A DNA stretch of 64,000 bases from Methylobacterium sp. DB0501 (GTDB taxonomy: Bacteria; Pseudomonadota; Alphaproteobacteria; Rhizobiales; Beijerinckiaceae): the NCBI RefSeq assembly GCF_011043735.1, contig NZ_JAAKGV010000003.1, positions 186,001-250,000 on the forward strand. The letters are read 5' to 3'. Below, in pieces: positions 45,316 through 53,930 of the stretch. Made by a program: the position numbers and the translations under genes. The notes beneath the pieces are model-generated. The model was not told the origin of the DNA. It saw only the letters and a list, made by a program, of their open reading frames with translations, and ran no database searches. Positions within the stretch are counted from its first letter, which is position 1. Each line of letters begins with the position of its first letter.

Positions 45316-46083
45316 TCACCCCATCACCAGCCCGCCATCCACATGCAGGACCTGCCCGGTGACGAACCGGCTGTCCTCGCCGGCGAGGAACAGCACCGGG
45401 CCGGCCACGTCCTGCGGCGTCGCGAGGCGGCGCAGCGGCGTCTGGGCGATCAGGGCCTCCCGCACCTCCTCGGGCGTGTCCCGGCTCGCCTCCGTGGGCG
45501 TGACCAGCCCCGGCGCGACGCAGTTCACCCGAACCCCGACCGGGCCGAGCTCGGCCGCGAGGTTGCGGCTGAAGCCGATCAGCGCCGCCTTGGCGGTGGT
45601 GTAGTCGTGGTAGGGGATGCTCGGCCGGGCGACGAGGTCGCTCGCGAGGTTGACGATGCTCCCGCCGCTGCGCCGGGTCAGGAGCGGCAGCATCGCCTGA
45701 ACCACGGTGTAGGCGGCCCGCACCGCGCCGTCGAACTGGCGCTGATAGGCCTCCCACGGCACGTCGCGGAAGCGCGGGCGGTTGTCGGGATCGAAGCGGT
45801 AGGGCGCGAAGGCGTTGTTGACCACCGCGTCGAGGCGGCCGACCTCCTCGGCGATGCGGTCCGCCAGCCCCGCCACCGCACCGGCGTCGGTCACGTCGGC
45901 CGCGACCGTCAGCGCCTGGCCGCCGAGCGCCCGGCATCTCTCGGCCACCGCCTCGGCGGCGGCGTGGCTCTCGCGGTAATTGACGACGACGAGGCCGCCC
46001 TCGGCCGCGAAGGCTGCGGCGATCGCCGCGCCGATGCCGCGGCTCGCCCCGGTGACCAGGACCGCACGGTCGCGGAACCTCAC
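45316..46083 (-). CDS. Short-chain dehydrogenase/reductase in TPP-riboswitch operon
   Basis: A 255-residue classical SDR. The cofactor loop is TGASRGIGA (11-19) with an NYRES stretch that suits NADP(H); the catalytic set is Ser148 (NLASDL), Tyr161 and Lys165 (YTTAK); the end CVAPGLVTPTEA and VTGQVLHVDGGLVMG is FabG-like. Last gene of the thiamin-regulated operon; it overlaps the binding-protein gene by 4 nt (ATGA). In that setting it most likely reduces the aldehyde made by the LuxC-like enzyme to an alcohol; this is inference. Confidence 0.9.
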   Translation of the reverse strand: MRFRDRAVLVTGASRGIGAAIAAAFAAEGGLVVVNYRESHAAAEAVAERCRALGGQALTVAADVTDAGAVAGLADRIAEEVGRLDAVVNNAFAPYRFDPDNRPRFRDVPWEAYQRQFDGAVRAAYTVVQAMLPLLTRRSGGSIVNLASDLVARPSIPYHDYTTAKAALIGFSRNLAAELGPVGVRVNCVAPGLVTPTEASRDTPEEVREALIAQTPLRRLATPQDVAGPVLFLAGEDSRFVTGQVLHVDGGLVMG

Positions 46084-47069
46084 CGCGCGTCCTCCCTGGC
46101 GGGGATCAAGTCGCTCTTCACCACCCGGCCCATGTCGAGGCTGCGGCCGATCAGGCCGAGCTGGCGAAACGTATCGGCGCCCTGCTGCAGGATCGCGGGA
46201 TCGAAGTGGCCGAGGCCCTCGCGCTCGGTCGTCGGCGACACGCTCGACCGGTTGCGCAAGGCGATGACCTCGCGGTTGATCGCCTCGTCGCGGCCGTTGA
46301 TCGCCCGGGTGACGGCGAGCCGCGCCGCCTCGTCGGGCTTGGCGATCATCCAGGCGGCGGAGTCGCGGTAGGCGGCGAGGAAGCGCGTCAGCAGCGGCTT
46401 CTTCGCCTCGTAGGCGGCCCGCGTCACCACGAAGATGTCGCTCGGCAGGTTGAGGTGGTCGCGCACCTCGATCACGTCGACCTCGCCGAGCCCCTTGGCG
46501 CGGCCGACGAGGAGCCCGGTATCGGTGGCCGCCGTCGCGTCGACCTGACCCTGGATCAGCGGCGCGAAGTTGAGGAGGCCGGTGACCTCGACTGTCACGT
46601 CGCTCTCCTTCAGCCCGGCCGCAGCCAGCAGCAGCAGCAGGTGCTGGCGGGTGCCGCTCGCCAGGCTGTAGACGCCGACGCGCTTACCCCTCAGGTCGGC
46701 GGCCGTGCGGATCCCGCGGGCCTTCGGCGCCACGACGTTGAACACGTTCTGCGGGTAGATGTTGTAGATCGCGACGAGATCCGCCCCCTTGTCGAGGGCG
46801 AGGTAGAGCGAGGCCGGATCGGTGAAGGCGATGTCGGCCTGGCCGGCGAGGAGCGCCTGGATCGCCGAGCCGCCGCCGTTGCCCGGCACGTAGTCCAGCG
46901 CGATGCCGCGGGCCTTGAACAGGCCGTGATCGGGCTCGGCGAGCAGGTTGGTGATCTCGCTGATCGGCTGGCTCCAGCCGGCGACGGTGAACCGGTCCAG
47001 GGGCTGCGCCAGGGCCGGGGACCCGAGCCAGGCCAGCGCCAGGACGAGGAGGAGGCGTAAGGGGGGCAT
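46080..47069 (-). CDS. ABC importer periplasmic binding protein, NMT1/THI5 (ThiY-like)
   Basis: A 329-residue protein with a signal peptide (PLRLLLVLALAWLGSPALAQ). Mature motifs are GWSQPISEITNLLAEPDHGL, GNGGGSAIQALLAGQADIAF and AADLRGKRVGVYSLASGTRQ. The fold is shared by ThiY (formylaminopyrimidine), SsuA and TauA binding proteins; the TPP riboswitch at the head of the operon argues for a thiamin-related ligand. Seven bp follow the permease stop. Confidence 0.9.
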   Translation of the reverse strand: MPPLRLLLVLALAWLGSPALAQPLDRFTVAGWSQPISEITNLLAEPDHGLFKARGIALDYVPGNGGGSAIQALLAGQADIAFTDPASLYLALDKGADLVAIYNIYPQNVFNVVAPKARGIRTAADLRGKRVGVYSLASGTRQHLLLLLAAAGLKESDVTVEVTGLLNFAPLIQGQVDATAATDTGLLVGRAKGLGEVDVIEVRDHLNLPSDIFVVTRAAYEAKKPLLTRFLAAYRDSAAWMIAKPDEAARLAVTRAINGRDEAINREVIALRNRSSVSPTTEREGLGHFDPAILQQGADTFRQLGLIGRSLDMGRVVKSDLIPAREDAR

Positions 47070-47076
47070 TTCCGGT

Positions 47077-47826
47077 TCAACCTCTCGCGTAGCGTCTCAG
47101 GATCAGGGCCTCGATCCCCCGCGCGGCCTCGTAGACGGCCATGCCGAGGGCGGTGATCACCACGAACAAAGCCACGATCAGGCTCGAATCCATCACGCTC
47201 TGGGCGGCGATGATCGAGGCGCCGAGGCCCTGGCGCCCGCCGACGAACTCGCCCACCACCGCGCCGACGAGGGCGAGCACGATGGCGACCCGGAACCCCG
47301 CCAGGATCACCGGCAGGGACGAGGGCAGCTTCAGGCGCAGCAGGGTCCGGACGCGGCCGGCCCCGAGCATCCGGAACAGCTCGCGCTGGCCCGGATCGAC
47401 CTGGGTCAGCCCGGTCAGGGTGTTCTCGAAGAGCGGGAAGAAGCAGATCAGCGCGGTGATGACGACCGTCGGCGTCAGGCCGAAGCCGAACCACAGGATC
47501 AGCAGGGGGCCGAGCGCCAGCTTCGGCACCAGCTGGCTCGCCAGCACGTAGGGGCGCAGGATCCGGTGGAGGGCCGGCCACTCGGCGAGGAGGATGCCGG
47601 CACCGAGGCCGAGGCCCGTTCCGGCGAGCAGCCCCAGAGCCATCTCGGTCACCGTGACCCGCAGATGCGGCCAGAGCCGGCCCGAGGCGATCTCGCCCCA
47701 CAGCGTCTCGGCGACGGCGGAGGGAGCCGGCAGGACGAGGGGCGAGACGGCGCCCGAACGGCACCACGCCTCCCAGGCGGCGAGGAGGCCGGCGAGCAGA
47801 AGGGCCGAGGCGAGGCGCGTCCTCAC
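47077..47826 (-). CDS. ABC importer permease (ThiX/SsuC-like)
   Basis: A 249-residue BPD-type inner membrane permease with six helices. The EAA loop that contacts the ATPase is ELFRMLGAGRVRTLLRLKLP, with the invariant Gly. LVLPAPSAVAETLW near the N-terminus is typical of sulfonate/pyrimidine importers. Start is GTG at 47824-47826, overlapping the ATPase stop (GTGA). Cognate to the ATPase and binding protein of the same operon. Confidence 0.93.
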   Translation of the reverse strand: MRTRLASALLLAGLLAAWEAWCRSGAVSPLVLPAPSAVAETLWGEIASGRLWPHLRVTVTEMALGLLAGTGLGLGAGILLAEWPALHRILRPYVLASQLVPKLALGPLLILWFGFGLTPTVVITALICFFPLFENTLTGLTQVDPGQRELFRMLGAGRVRTLLRLKLPSSLPVILAGFRVAIVLALVGAVVGEFVGGRQGLGASIIAAQSVMDSSLIVALFVVITALGMAVYEAARGIEALILRRYARG

Positions 47827-48593
47827 GCCGCCCGCCCGATCGCGGAGGAATCCATGATCCCGCGCAGATGCCGGCAGACGGCCCCGAAGGCGGGTTCGTA
47901 GCGGATGCCCCCAGGGCGTGGTCGCGGCAGCGGAACCGCGCCCTCGTGGATCAGGCGGCCCTCCGCCATCACCCCGACCCGGTCGCCGAGATACACGGCT
48001 TCCGCGATGTCGTGGGTGACGAACAGGGCCGTGCTCCCCCGCGAGGCGCACAGCCGCAGGAGGTCGTCCTGCAACTCCTCGCGGGTCAGGGCGTCGAGGG
48101 CGGCGAAGGGCTCGTCGAGGAGGAGCAGGTCCGGGCGCCCGACGAGCGCGCGGGCCAGCGCGACCCGGCTCTGCTGCCCGCCCGACAGGGCGCCGGGCCG
48201 GCGCTGCGCGAGGGCGCCGAGGCCCATGGCCGCGAGGAGATCGCGGGCGGCGTCCCGGTCGTCGGCGCGGGGGCGGCGCTTGAGCGAGACCGGCAGCAGC
48301 ACGTTGTCGAGGGCGGAGAGCCAGCCGAGCAGGGTCGGGGCCTGGAACACGAATCCGACCCGCGGGGACGGGCCGCCGAGCGCCGCGCCGTCGAGGCGCA
48401 CGGCCCCGTCGTCCGGCGCCAGCAGGCCGGCGGCGAGCTTGAGCAACGTCGTCTTGCCGCAGCCGCTGCGGCCGAGCAGGCAGTGGATCGCCCCGCGGGG
48501 GATCGCCCAGTCGACGCCGGCCACGGTCTCGGCCGCATCGCCGGGAAAGCGGTAGCGCAGGCCCGCGAGGGTCAGGAAGGCGTCAGTCGGCAT
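47823..48593 (-). CDS. ABC importer ATPase (ThiZ/SsuB-like)
   Basis: A 256-residue ATPase. Walker A LLGRSGCGKTTLLK, Q-loop VGFVFQAPTLLGWLSAL, signature GALSGGQQSRVALARALVGR, Walker B LLLLDEPFAALDALTREEL and switch VTHDIAEAVYLGDR are intact. It powers the permease encoded immediately downstream. Its start overlaps the end of the LuxC-like gene by 11 nt, tying the reductase and the importer into one translational unit. Confidence 0.94.
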   Translation of the reverse strand: MPTDAFLTLAGLRYRFPGDAAETVAGVDWAIPRGAIHCLLGRSGCGKTTLLKLAAGLLAPDDGAVRLDGAALGGPSPRVGFVFQAPTLLGWLSALDNVLLPVSLKRRPRADDRDAARDLLAAMGLGALAQRRPGALSGGQQSRVALARALVGRPDLLLLDEPFAALDALTREELQDDLLRLCASRGSTALFVTHDIAEAVYLGDRVGVMAEGRLIHEGAVPLPRPRPGGIRYEPAFGAVCRHLRGIMDSSAIGRAA

Positions 48594-50037
48594 AGGGCGC
48601 GAAGCCTTCCGCCGCGGCCTCGGCGCTGCCCTCGATCTCCGTCACGGTGACGAGGTCCAGCAGGCTGAAGCGGCCGTCATGGTGCCAGCCCGCCTCCGGC
48701 GCGGTCATGCGGCCGATGGCGGTGATCCGGGTGACGCCGACGCCGGCGAGGTCGTCGGCGAGGGCGAGGAGCCGCGCCGGGGCGGCGGCGATCCCGGCGG
48801 TCTGGAGATAGGCGCGGTGGGGCGCGACCAGGGCCGGCACCTCGGCGAGGTCGTCGACCGCCACCACCGCGACGCTGCGGTTGAGGCCGGACAGGCTCAA
48901 CGGGACGGCGGCCTCGATGAGGACGACGCTCCACGGGTCGGCCGGGTCGCCCAGGAGCGTCGCGCCGCCGTCCAGGGCGCGCATCTCGTGGGCGCTGCGC
49001 CAGGCGGCGATGGCGGCGGATTCGCCCGCATCGAGCCGCCGGCGCGGGTGGCGGCTCGCGAAGGCGGCGAGTTCATGGGCGAGGTGGCGGGCGAACTCGT
49101 CCGGCCCGACCGTGCCGCCGCGCTCGACGAACAGCATCTGCGGCGCGTAGCAGCCCTGCTGCTCGTAGCGCACCACGTCGTGGGCCGCGAGCCGTGCGAC
49201 GTGTCCGGCGCGGCGGCTGTCGAGCGCCTCGCGGCCGGCCATCGCGAAGCCGATGCGGTGGCCGTGCGGCAGGAAGCGGGTCGTCACCGGCACCTTGGCG
49301 CGGAGCGCCGCCAGGGTGTCGTTGCCGCCATAGGCCATGACGCAATCGGCCCGGCCCAGGAATGCCGCCTCGACCGCGCCCTCGCCGCCCTTCCACCAGG
49401 TGACCGCCAGGCACTCGCCGAGCTCGGGATCGGCCTCGGCGATCGCTTGCGCGAACCAGCCGGCGGTCAGGGGTTCGGCCGAGGCGAGCTTGCCGACCGT
49501 GCCGGCCTTGACGAGCAGGCCGGCGACGAGGCTCCACAGCGGCAGGGCCGGGACGTTGCCGGCCCAGACATGGAGCAGCAGGTCGGGCCCCCGCGCCCGC
49601 ACGAGCCCGCCCTTCACCGCCGGCTGGAAACCGTCGAGCACGCCCGGGTTGGAGAAGTCCTCCGCCAGGAAGCGCAGCAGCTGCGGCGTCCGGAAGGTCT
49701 TCAGATAGCTCGTGAGGCCGAGCCGCACCGTCTCGCGGTCGTAGCCGGTGACGACCGGCAGCAGGGCCTCGGCCTTGCTCCGCAGGGGATGCGTGCGGTC
49801 GAGCAGGCAGGCGCTCGCCCGGTCGATGGCGGCGACGATGCGGGCGGTCTCCATCCGCCGTAAGCTCTCGCGGGCGCGGGTGCGGACATGCAGGCACAGG
49901 GCCTTCGCCTGATCCTCGCGCAGCTCCGGCAGCGCCACCGCGACGGTCTCGCCCCAGGCGCGGTGCTCGACGGTGCGCCGGCCGACCGCCTCGGAGAAGC
50001 CTCCCGGCAGATGGCCGGCCTGCTCGACGATCGTCAT
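48583..50037 (-). CDS. LuxC-family acyl reductase in TPP-riboswitch operon
   Basis: A 484-residue protein, the size of LuxC. LuxC enzymes take an acyl group (from LuxE or CoA) on an active-site Cys and reduce it with NADPH to an aldehyde. Here the Cys is Cys296 in YEQQGCYAPQMLFVE; the cofactor region has HVWAGNVPALPLWSLVAGLL (156-175) and AYGGNDTLAALRAKVP (235-250). C-terminal part IEAAVPLSLSGLNRSVAVVA is also LuxC-like. There is no LuxD thioesterase and no luciferase nearby, so this is not bioluminescence. Its ATG overlaps the LuxE-like stop (ATGA). Confidence 0.88.
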   Translation of the reverse strand: MTIVEQAGHLPGGFSEAVGRRTVEHRAWGETVAVALPELREDQAKALCLHVRTRARESLRRMETARIVAAIDRASACLLDRTHPLRSKAEALLPVVTGYDRETVRLGLTSYLKTFRTPQLLRFLAEDFSNPGVLDGFQPAVKGGLVRARGPDLLLHVWAGNVPALPLWSLVAGLLVKAGTVGKLASAEPLTAGWFAQAIAEADPELGECLAVTWWKGGEGAVEAAFLGRADCVMAYGGNDTLAALRAKVPVTTRFLPHGHRIGFAMAGREALDSRRAGHVARLAAHDVVRYEQQGCYAPQMLFVERGGTVGPDEFARHLAHELAAFASRHPRRRLDAGESAAIAAWRSAHEMRALDGGATLLGDPADPWSVVLIEAAVPLSLSGLNRSVAVVAVDDLAEVPALVAPHRAYLQTAGIAAAPARLLALADDLAGVGVTRITAIGRMTAPEAGWHHDGRFSLLDLVTVTEIEGSAEAAAEGFAPYAD

Positions 50038-51110
50038 CCCTGCGCGGCGGCCAGGAACTCGGCCACCGCCACCGAGCAGCCGCGCGAGGCCGAGCCCTCG
50101 ACCCGGCCGAGCAGCCGGAAGCCGCCGGGCACGATCACCCCGGCATCCTCGGTGAGGATCGCCGAGACCGAGTTGAAATGGGCGAGGTCATGATGGACCA
50201 GAACGCCGGTCTCGCCCTCCGGCAGATCCGCCCCGGTCAGCGGATCGACGACGCGGCTGCGGATCCAGTGCGGGCCGGACTTCACCGGCGGACAGATTGC
50301 GTTGCCGTCGTCGTAGAACTGGGTGCTCAGCTCGGTCATGCCGTACATGTTGAGGCAGGATTCGCGCGGGACCCCGAAGGCTTCCGAGAGCCCGTCGTAG
50401 AATGCGTCCGGCTCGATCTCCCGGGACTGGCCCTTGAAGCCGCCGGTATCGAACAGAAAGCTCCCCGGCGGCAGGGCGAAGCGGCGGCCCTGTTCCTTGA
50501 GCGCGTCCATCACCGGCACGAAGGCGTAGGTGGCACCCAGCAGCGCGTAAGGCTCGCCCGCGGCCTCGGCCTGCCCGAGGGCGGCGAGCAGCGCATCGAG
50601 ATCGAGGCCGGCCGGGCCGACGAAGACCGCGCTGTCCGTCGTGCCGAATCTGTCCTTCGCCAAGCGCAAGTAATGGGCGAGGGAGGAGTTCGGCAGCGCC
50701 GCCTCGTCCGGGAACAGGATGCCCATCCGGATTTTCGCGCGCCCGCGCATGATGCGGGCGGAGAAGCCCGCGAGCATCGAGGCGTCGTAAACCGCGAGCG
50801 TCGGGTGATAGCTGCGGCCGCGCCCGCTGCCGGTCGTGCCGCTCGTCATGAACACCCTCTCGGCCTCGTCCGGCGGGCAGCAGCTCAGGGTCAGGTCCTT
50901 GAACGCCTTGATCGGCACCGCCGGGATGTCGCGCCAGCGCCTCACGGTGAGAGGCGTGCGTCCGCGCTGTTGCGCGAAGCGGCGATAGGGCGCGTTCTGC
51001 GCGAACTGATAGGCGAAGAGCCGCAAGGCCAGCGCCCCGAACTCCGCCTCAGTCGCGCCCGGCCGTCCGATGAAGTCGAGGAGGGCCTCGACGATCTCCG
51101 CTTGCGACAT
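50034..51110 (-). CDS. LuxE-like acyl-activating enzyme, first gene of the TPP-riboswitch operon
   Basis: A 358-residue protein of the LuxE branch of adenylate-forming enzymes. The phosphate loop TSGTTGSGRGRS is at 89-100, GGFKG at 223-227 and CLNMYGMTELSTQFYDD (252-268) is the A5-type core. LuxE activates a free carboxylic acid as acyl-AMP and hands the acyl group to LuxC. ATG at 51108-51110 follows GAGGTGG and starts right at the conserved part; in-frame ATGs further up (51146, 51161, 51209) are possible. About 100 nt separate it from the aptamer, room for an expression platform. Confidence 0.87.
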   Translation of the reverse strand: MSQAEIVEALLDFIGRPGATEAEFGALALRLFAYQFAQNAPYRRFAQQRGRTPLTVRRWRDIPAVPIKAFKDLTLSCCPPDEAERVFMTSGTTGSGRGRSYHPTLAVYDASMLAGFSARIMRGRAKIRMGILFPDEAALPNSSLAHYLRLAKDRFGTTDSAVFVGPAGLDLDALLAALGQAEAAGEPYALLGATYAFVPVMDALKEQGRRFALPPGSFLFDTGGFKGQSREIEPDAFYDGLSEAFGVPRESCLNMYGMTELSTQFYDDGNAICPPVKSGPHWIRSRVVDPLTGADLPEGETGVLVHHDLAHFNSVSAILTEDAGVIVPGGFRLLGRVEGSASRGCSVAVAEFLAAAQG

Positions 51111-51209
51111 CACGGCCACCTCGCGCCCATCCCGGGCGACGGCCATGCTGGCGGAGATCATGCGTGAAAAGACGGCTCGATCGGCCCCGCGGCCGCGCCG
51201 GTCCCGCAT

Positions 51210-51325
51210 CCCTACGCCGGCATGACCCGGATCAGGTTCATAGGGTCACCGCGGCGCCCGGACGGGTCCGGGCCGGCGGAATCTCAGCCTCCTCGCGAGG
51301 CTCCCCTGGGAGCCAGGGAGAGTGG
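51210..51325 (-). ncRNA. TPP (THI-box) riboswitch
   Basis: On the minus strand the aptamer hallmarks appear in order: GGCTGAGA (51282-51289) and, after a variable stem, TGAACCTGATCCGGGTCATG and CCGGCG (51215-51240), the near-invariant THI-box core. GGGAGCCTCGCGAGGAGGCT forms the P2-side stem. It lies directly upstream of the LuxE-like gene and far from the preceding AmpG-like gene, which ends at 51385. In proteobacteria such switches lower expression when TPP is plentiful, either by hiding the ribosome site or by termination. Confidence 0.95.
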
Positions 51326-51384
51326 GGAGTATGGGGGCGGGTGTCAAGCAGGGCGCACAAGCCCAACGCGAGGCGTGCGACGGG

Positions 51385-52716
51385 TCAGGTCCTGGGCGCA
51401 GCCTCGTCGGAGATCCCGACCTTGGCCCAGACGTACACGGCGAGCAGCGCCACCGGCACGCCGATGAGCGAGGTCAGGACGAAGAACCAGGGGAACCCCG
51501 TCCGCTCGACGATGAAGCCGGAGAAGCCCGCCAGTACGCTGCCCGGGAAGGCGCAGAGCGAGGTCAGGAGCCCGAACTGGCTCGCCGCGTGCTTGGTCGA
51601 AGCGAGCGTCGACATGTAGGTGATGAGCACCACCGACGCGAAGGCATAGGCGAAGCCGTCGATGCCGACGGTGACCGCGAAGGTCCAGAAGGCCCGGCCG
51701 CCGTCGCCGCCATGCGCCGCCAGGTAGGCGAGGCTCAGATGCGAGGCCGAGGCGGCGACCGTGCCGATGAGGAGGCTCGTCAGCATGCCGATCCGCGGGA
51801 TCAGGGAACCGGCGAGGAAGGTGCCGCCGAGCCCGATCCAGAAGCCGAACAGCTTGGTGACGGTGGCGATGTCGGTGTTGGAGAAACCCTGGTGCTTGAA
51901 CAGCGGCACCGCCATGGCGGTCGCGATGTAGCCCGGCATGCGAAAGCCCGCCACGAGCAGCAGGATCGCCGGTGCCATCGGGCCGAGGCGGCGCAGGAGG
52001 TCGGCGATCGGCGCCCAGATCGTGTCGAGGAGGCCGGCGCGCGGCGCGTGCGGCACTTGGTCGGAGGGCGGCTCGGGCGCGAGGACGGCCGCCGCCATGC
52101 CGACCAGCATCAGGGCCCCCATGGCGAGGTAGGCGCCGCGCCAGCCGATCCGGTCGGCGAGGAGCAGCGCGCCCGCCCCCGCCGCGAGGTTGCCGATCCG
52201 CCAGCCGATCTCGGTCCAGGACGACAGGACGGCCTGCTTCTCGGGCGGCCGCACGCTCGTGATGCGCCAGCCGTCGATGACGAGGTCGAGCGTCGCGCCG
52301 GCAAAGCCCAAGGCCACCGAGAACGCGATCGTCCAGGCGAGCCAGTGCGCAGGATCCCCGAAGGCGATCCCGGCGAGCATCAGCATGACGCCGAGTTGCG
52401 CCGCGACGATCCAGCCGCGCCGCCGGCCGAGCAGGGCCCCGAGCAGCGGCGGGTCGGTCCGGTCGAGGAACGGGGCCCACAGGAACTTGAACTTGTAGGC
52501 CAGCGTCATCTCGCTGAGCAGCCCGATCGTGGCGATCGAGATGCCGCTATCCGACAGCCACGCGGCCTGCGTCCCGTAGACGAGCAGGAACGGAATGCCG
52601 GAGGTGAAGCCGAGCCCGAGGGCCGGTGCGATCCGCCGGTCGGTGAACAGGGCCGACCAGAACGGCTCCGCGCCTCGGGGCGTGCTGTCGGGAGAGGCGG
52701 CGGCCGGTGCTGTCAT
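51385..52716 (-). CDS. MFS transporter, AmpG-like
   Basis: A 443-residue, roughly 12-helix permease. PALGLGFTSGIPFLLVYGTQ and AWLSDSGISIATIGLLSEMT, with FKFLWAPFLDRTDPPLLGAL, are the AmpG-type N-terminal features (muropeptide import in beta-lactamase induction and wall recycling). Related MFS proteins import other compounds, so the substrate is not certain. ATG at 52714-52716. It lies upstream of the TPP riboswitch on the same strand but should be a separate transcript. Confidence 0.88.
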   Translation of the reverse strand: MTAPAAASPDSTPRGAEPFWSALFTDRRIAPALGLGFTSGIPFLLVYGTQAAWLSDSGISIATIGLLSEMTLAYKFKFLWAPFLDRTDPPLLGALLGRRRGWIVAAQLGVMLMLAGIAFGDPAHWLAWTIAFSVALGFAGATLDLVIDGWRITSVRPPEKQAVLSSWTEIGWRIGNLAAGAGALLLADRIGWRGAYLAMGALMLVGMAAAVLAPEPPSDQVPHAPRAGLLDTIWAPIADLLRRLGPMAPAILLLVAGFRMPGYIATAMAVPLFKHQGFSNTDIATVTKLFGFWIGLGGTFLAGSLIPRIGMLTSLLIGTVAASASHLSLAYLAAHGGDGGRAFWTFAVTVGIDGFAYAFASVVLITYMSTLASTKHAASQFGLLTSLCAFPGSVLAGFSGFIVERTGFPWFFVLTSLIGVPVALLAVYVWAKVGISDEAAPRT

Positions 52717-52901
52717 GCTCGATCGGGCTCGCGGGAGACGGACGTTACGGCTTAGGTCGGCACATCCTGCCATAACCGGCCCCTGTGACGGCCGTTCCGC
52801 GGCCGCGGAACCACGCGTCGGAGGCGGTGAGCCGCGGGGCGGACGATCCGGCGGGTATCAGACACCGCACCGCGAACGACAATCGTTCATCCGATCATAC
52901 C

Positions 52902-53930
52902 TCACTCCCGCACCGCCTCCGCGCGCGGCACTCCGGTTCCCACACGCGCGAACGGGCTCTCGGCCACCCGCGGCGCGAACCGGAACAGGCCGACGGGCGC
53001 CACGCCTTCCAGTTCGCCCGCTTGCAGGTCGCGGGCGATCACCACCACGAAGGATGCCGCCTCCTCGCCGGGCCGGCCGAAGGGACGCGGACGCGAGAAC
53101 AGCGTGCCGACGCTCTCGACCAGCAGCGGGCGGTCGGTTTCGGCGACCCGCACCAACCCCTTGAGGCGCAGCAACCGCTCGCCGAGATGGCCGGCGAGGT
53201 TGTCGAGCCAGGCGGCCAGGTCGTCGTAAGGGAGGGAGGCGTTCGGCCGGGCGAGCCACACCGCGACGCGGGGATGGGCGCCGCCGGATTCGGGCATCAG
53301 CAGAGCCGGATCGAGGCCGGCCCCGGGAAGCGGCGCGAAGGCGGCCGCGACCGCGGCGGCGCGGTCGGGATCGGCGACCGTCTCGGCGAGGGGGTTGAGG
53401 CCCGCCACCTCCGCCCGGACCAGCCCGGGGCGCTCCGGCGCCGCCGTGTCGAGCTTGGTCACGACGATGCGGTGGGCGGCGGCCCATTGCGCCGCGGCCT
53501 CCTCGACGGCCGTCGTCCCGGGTCCGCGCAGGGCGTCGTAGGTGGCGACAACCGAGACCCGCATCGGGAAGCCGGCGAGGCTGGCTAGCTGGCGCAGGAC
53601 CGGGCCGGGCTTCGACAGGCCGCTCGTCTCCAGCACGATCCGGCGCAGCGGCCCCGACGCTTCCGGCCGCTCGGCGGCGAGCAGGGCCTCGACGGTGCGG
53701 GCGAGGTCGCTCGTCATCTGGCAGCAGACGCAGCCATTCGCCAGCAGGGTCATCGGCACCTCGCCCCCGCTCTCGCGCAGGATCAGCCCGTCGAGGCCGA
53801 TCTCGCCGGCCTCGTTGACGATGACGGCGGTGTCGGCGGCCTCCGGGCGGGCAAGGTAATCCCGCAGCAGCGTCGTTTTCCCCGAGCCGAGGAAGCCGGT
53901 CAGGACGACGAAGTCGAGGCTGTCGGTCAC
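52902..53930 (-). CDS. CobW/COG0523 family GTPase (putative metallochaperone)
   Basis: A 342-residue G3E GTPase. Walker A GFLGSGKTT is at 12-20, the CxCC metal motif is Cys66-Val-Cys68-Cys69 (NGCVCCQM), ETSGLSKPGPVL follows, and the guanine motif is VVTKLD. The C-terminal CobW_C domain ends the protein. Members deliver Zn or Co to client enzymes. The gene overlaps the upstream amidohydrolase, a metalloenzyme, by 4 nt (GTGA), so that enzyme is the likely client. Confidence 0.92.
   Translation of the reverse strand: MTDSLDFVVLTGFLGSGKTTLLRDYLARPEAADTAVIVNEAGEIGLDGLILRESGGEVPMTLLANGCVCCQMTSDLARTVEALLAAERPEASGPLRRIVLETSGLSKPGPVLRQLASLAGFPMRVSVVATYDALRGPGTTAVEEAAAQWAAAHRIVVTKLDTAAPERPGLVRAEVAGLNPLAETVADPDRAAAVAAAFAPLPGAGLDPALLMPESGGAHPRVAVWLARPNASLPYDDLAAWLDNLAGHLGERLLRLKGLVRVAETDRPLLVESVGTLFSRPRPFGRPGEEAASFVVVIARDLQAGELEGVAPVGLFRFAPRVAESPFARVGTGVPRAEAVRE

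Noticed and set aside
48583..51110. Bioluminescence (lux) locus
   Set aside because: LuxC- and LuxE-like genes are present, but there is no luxA, luxB or luxD, and the operon is under a TPP riboswitch with an importer.
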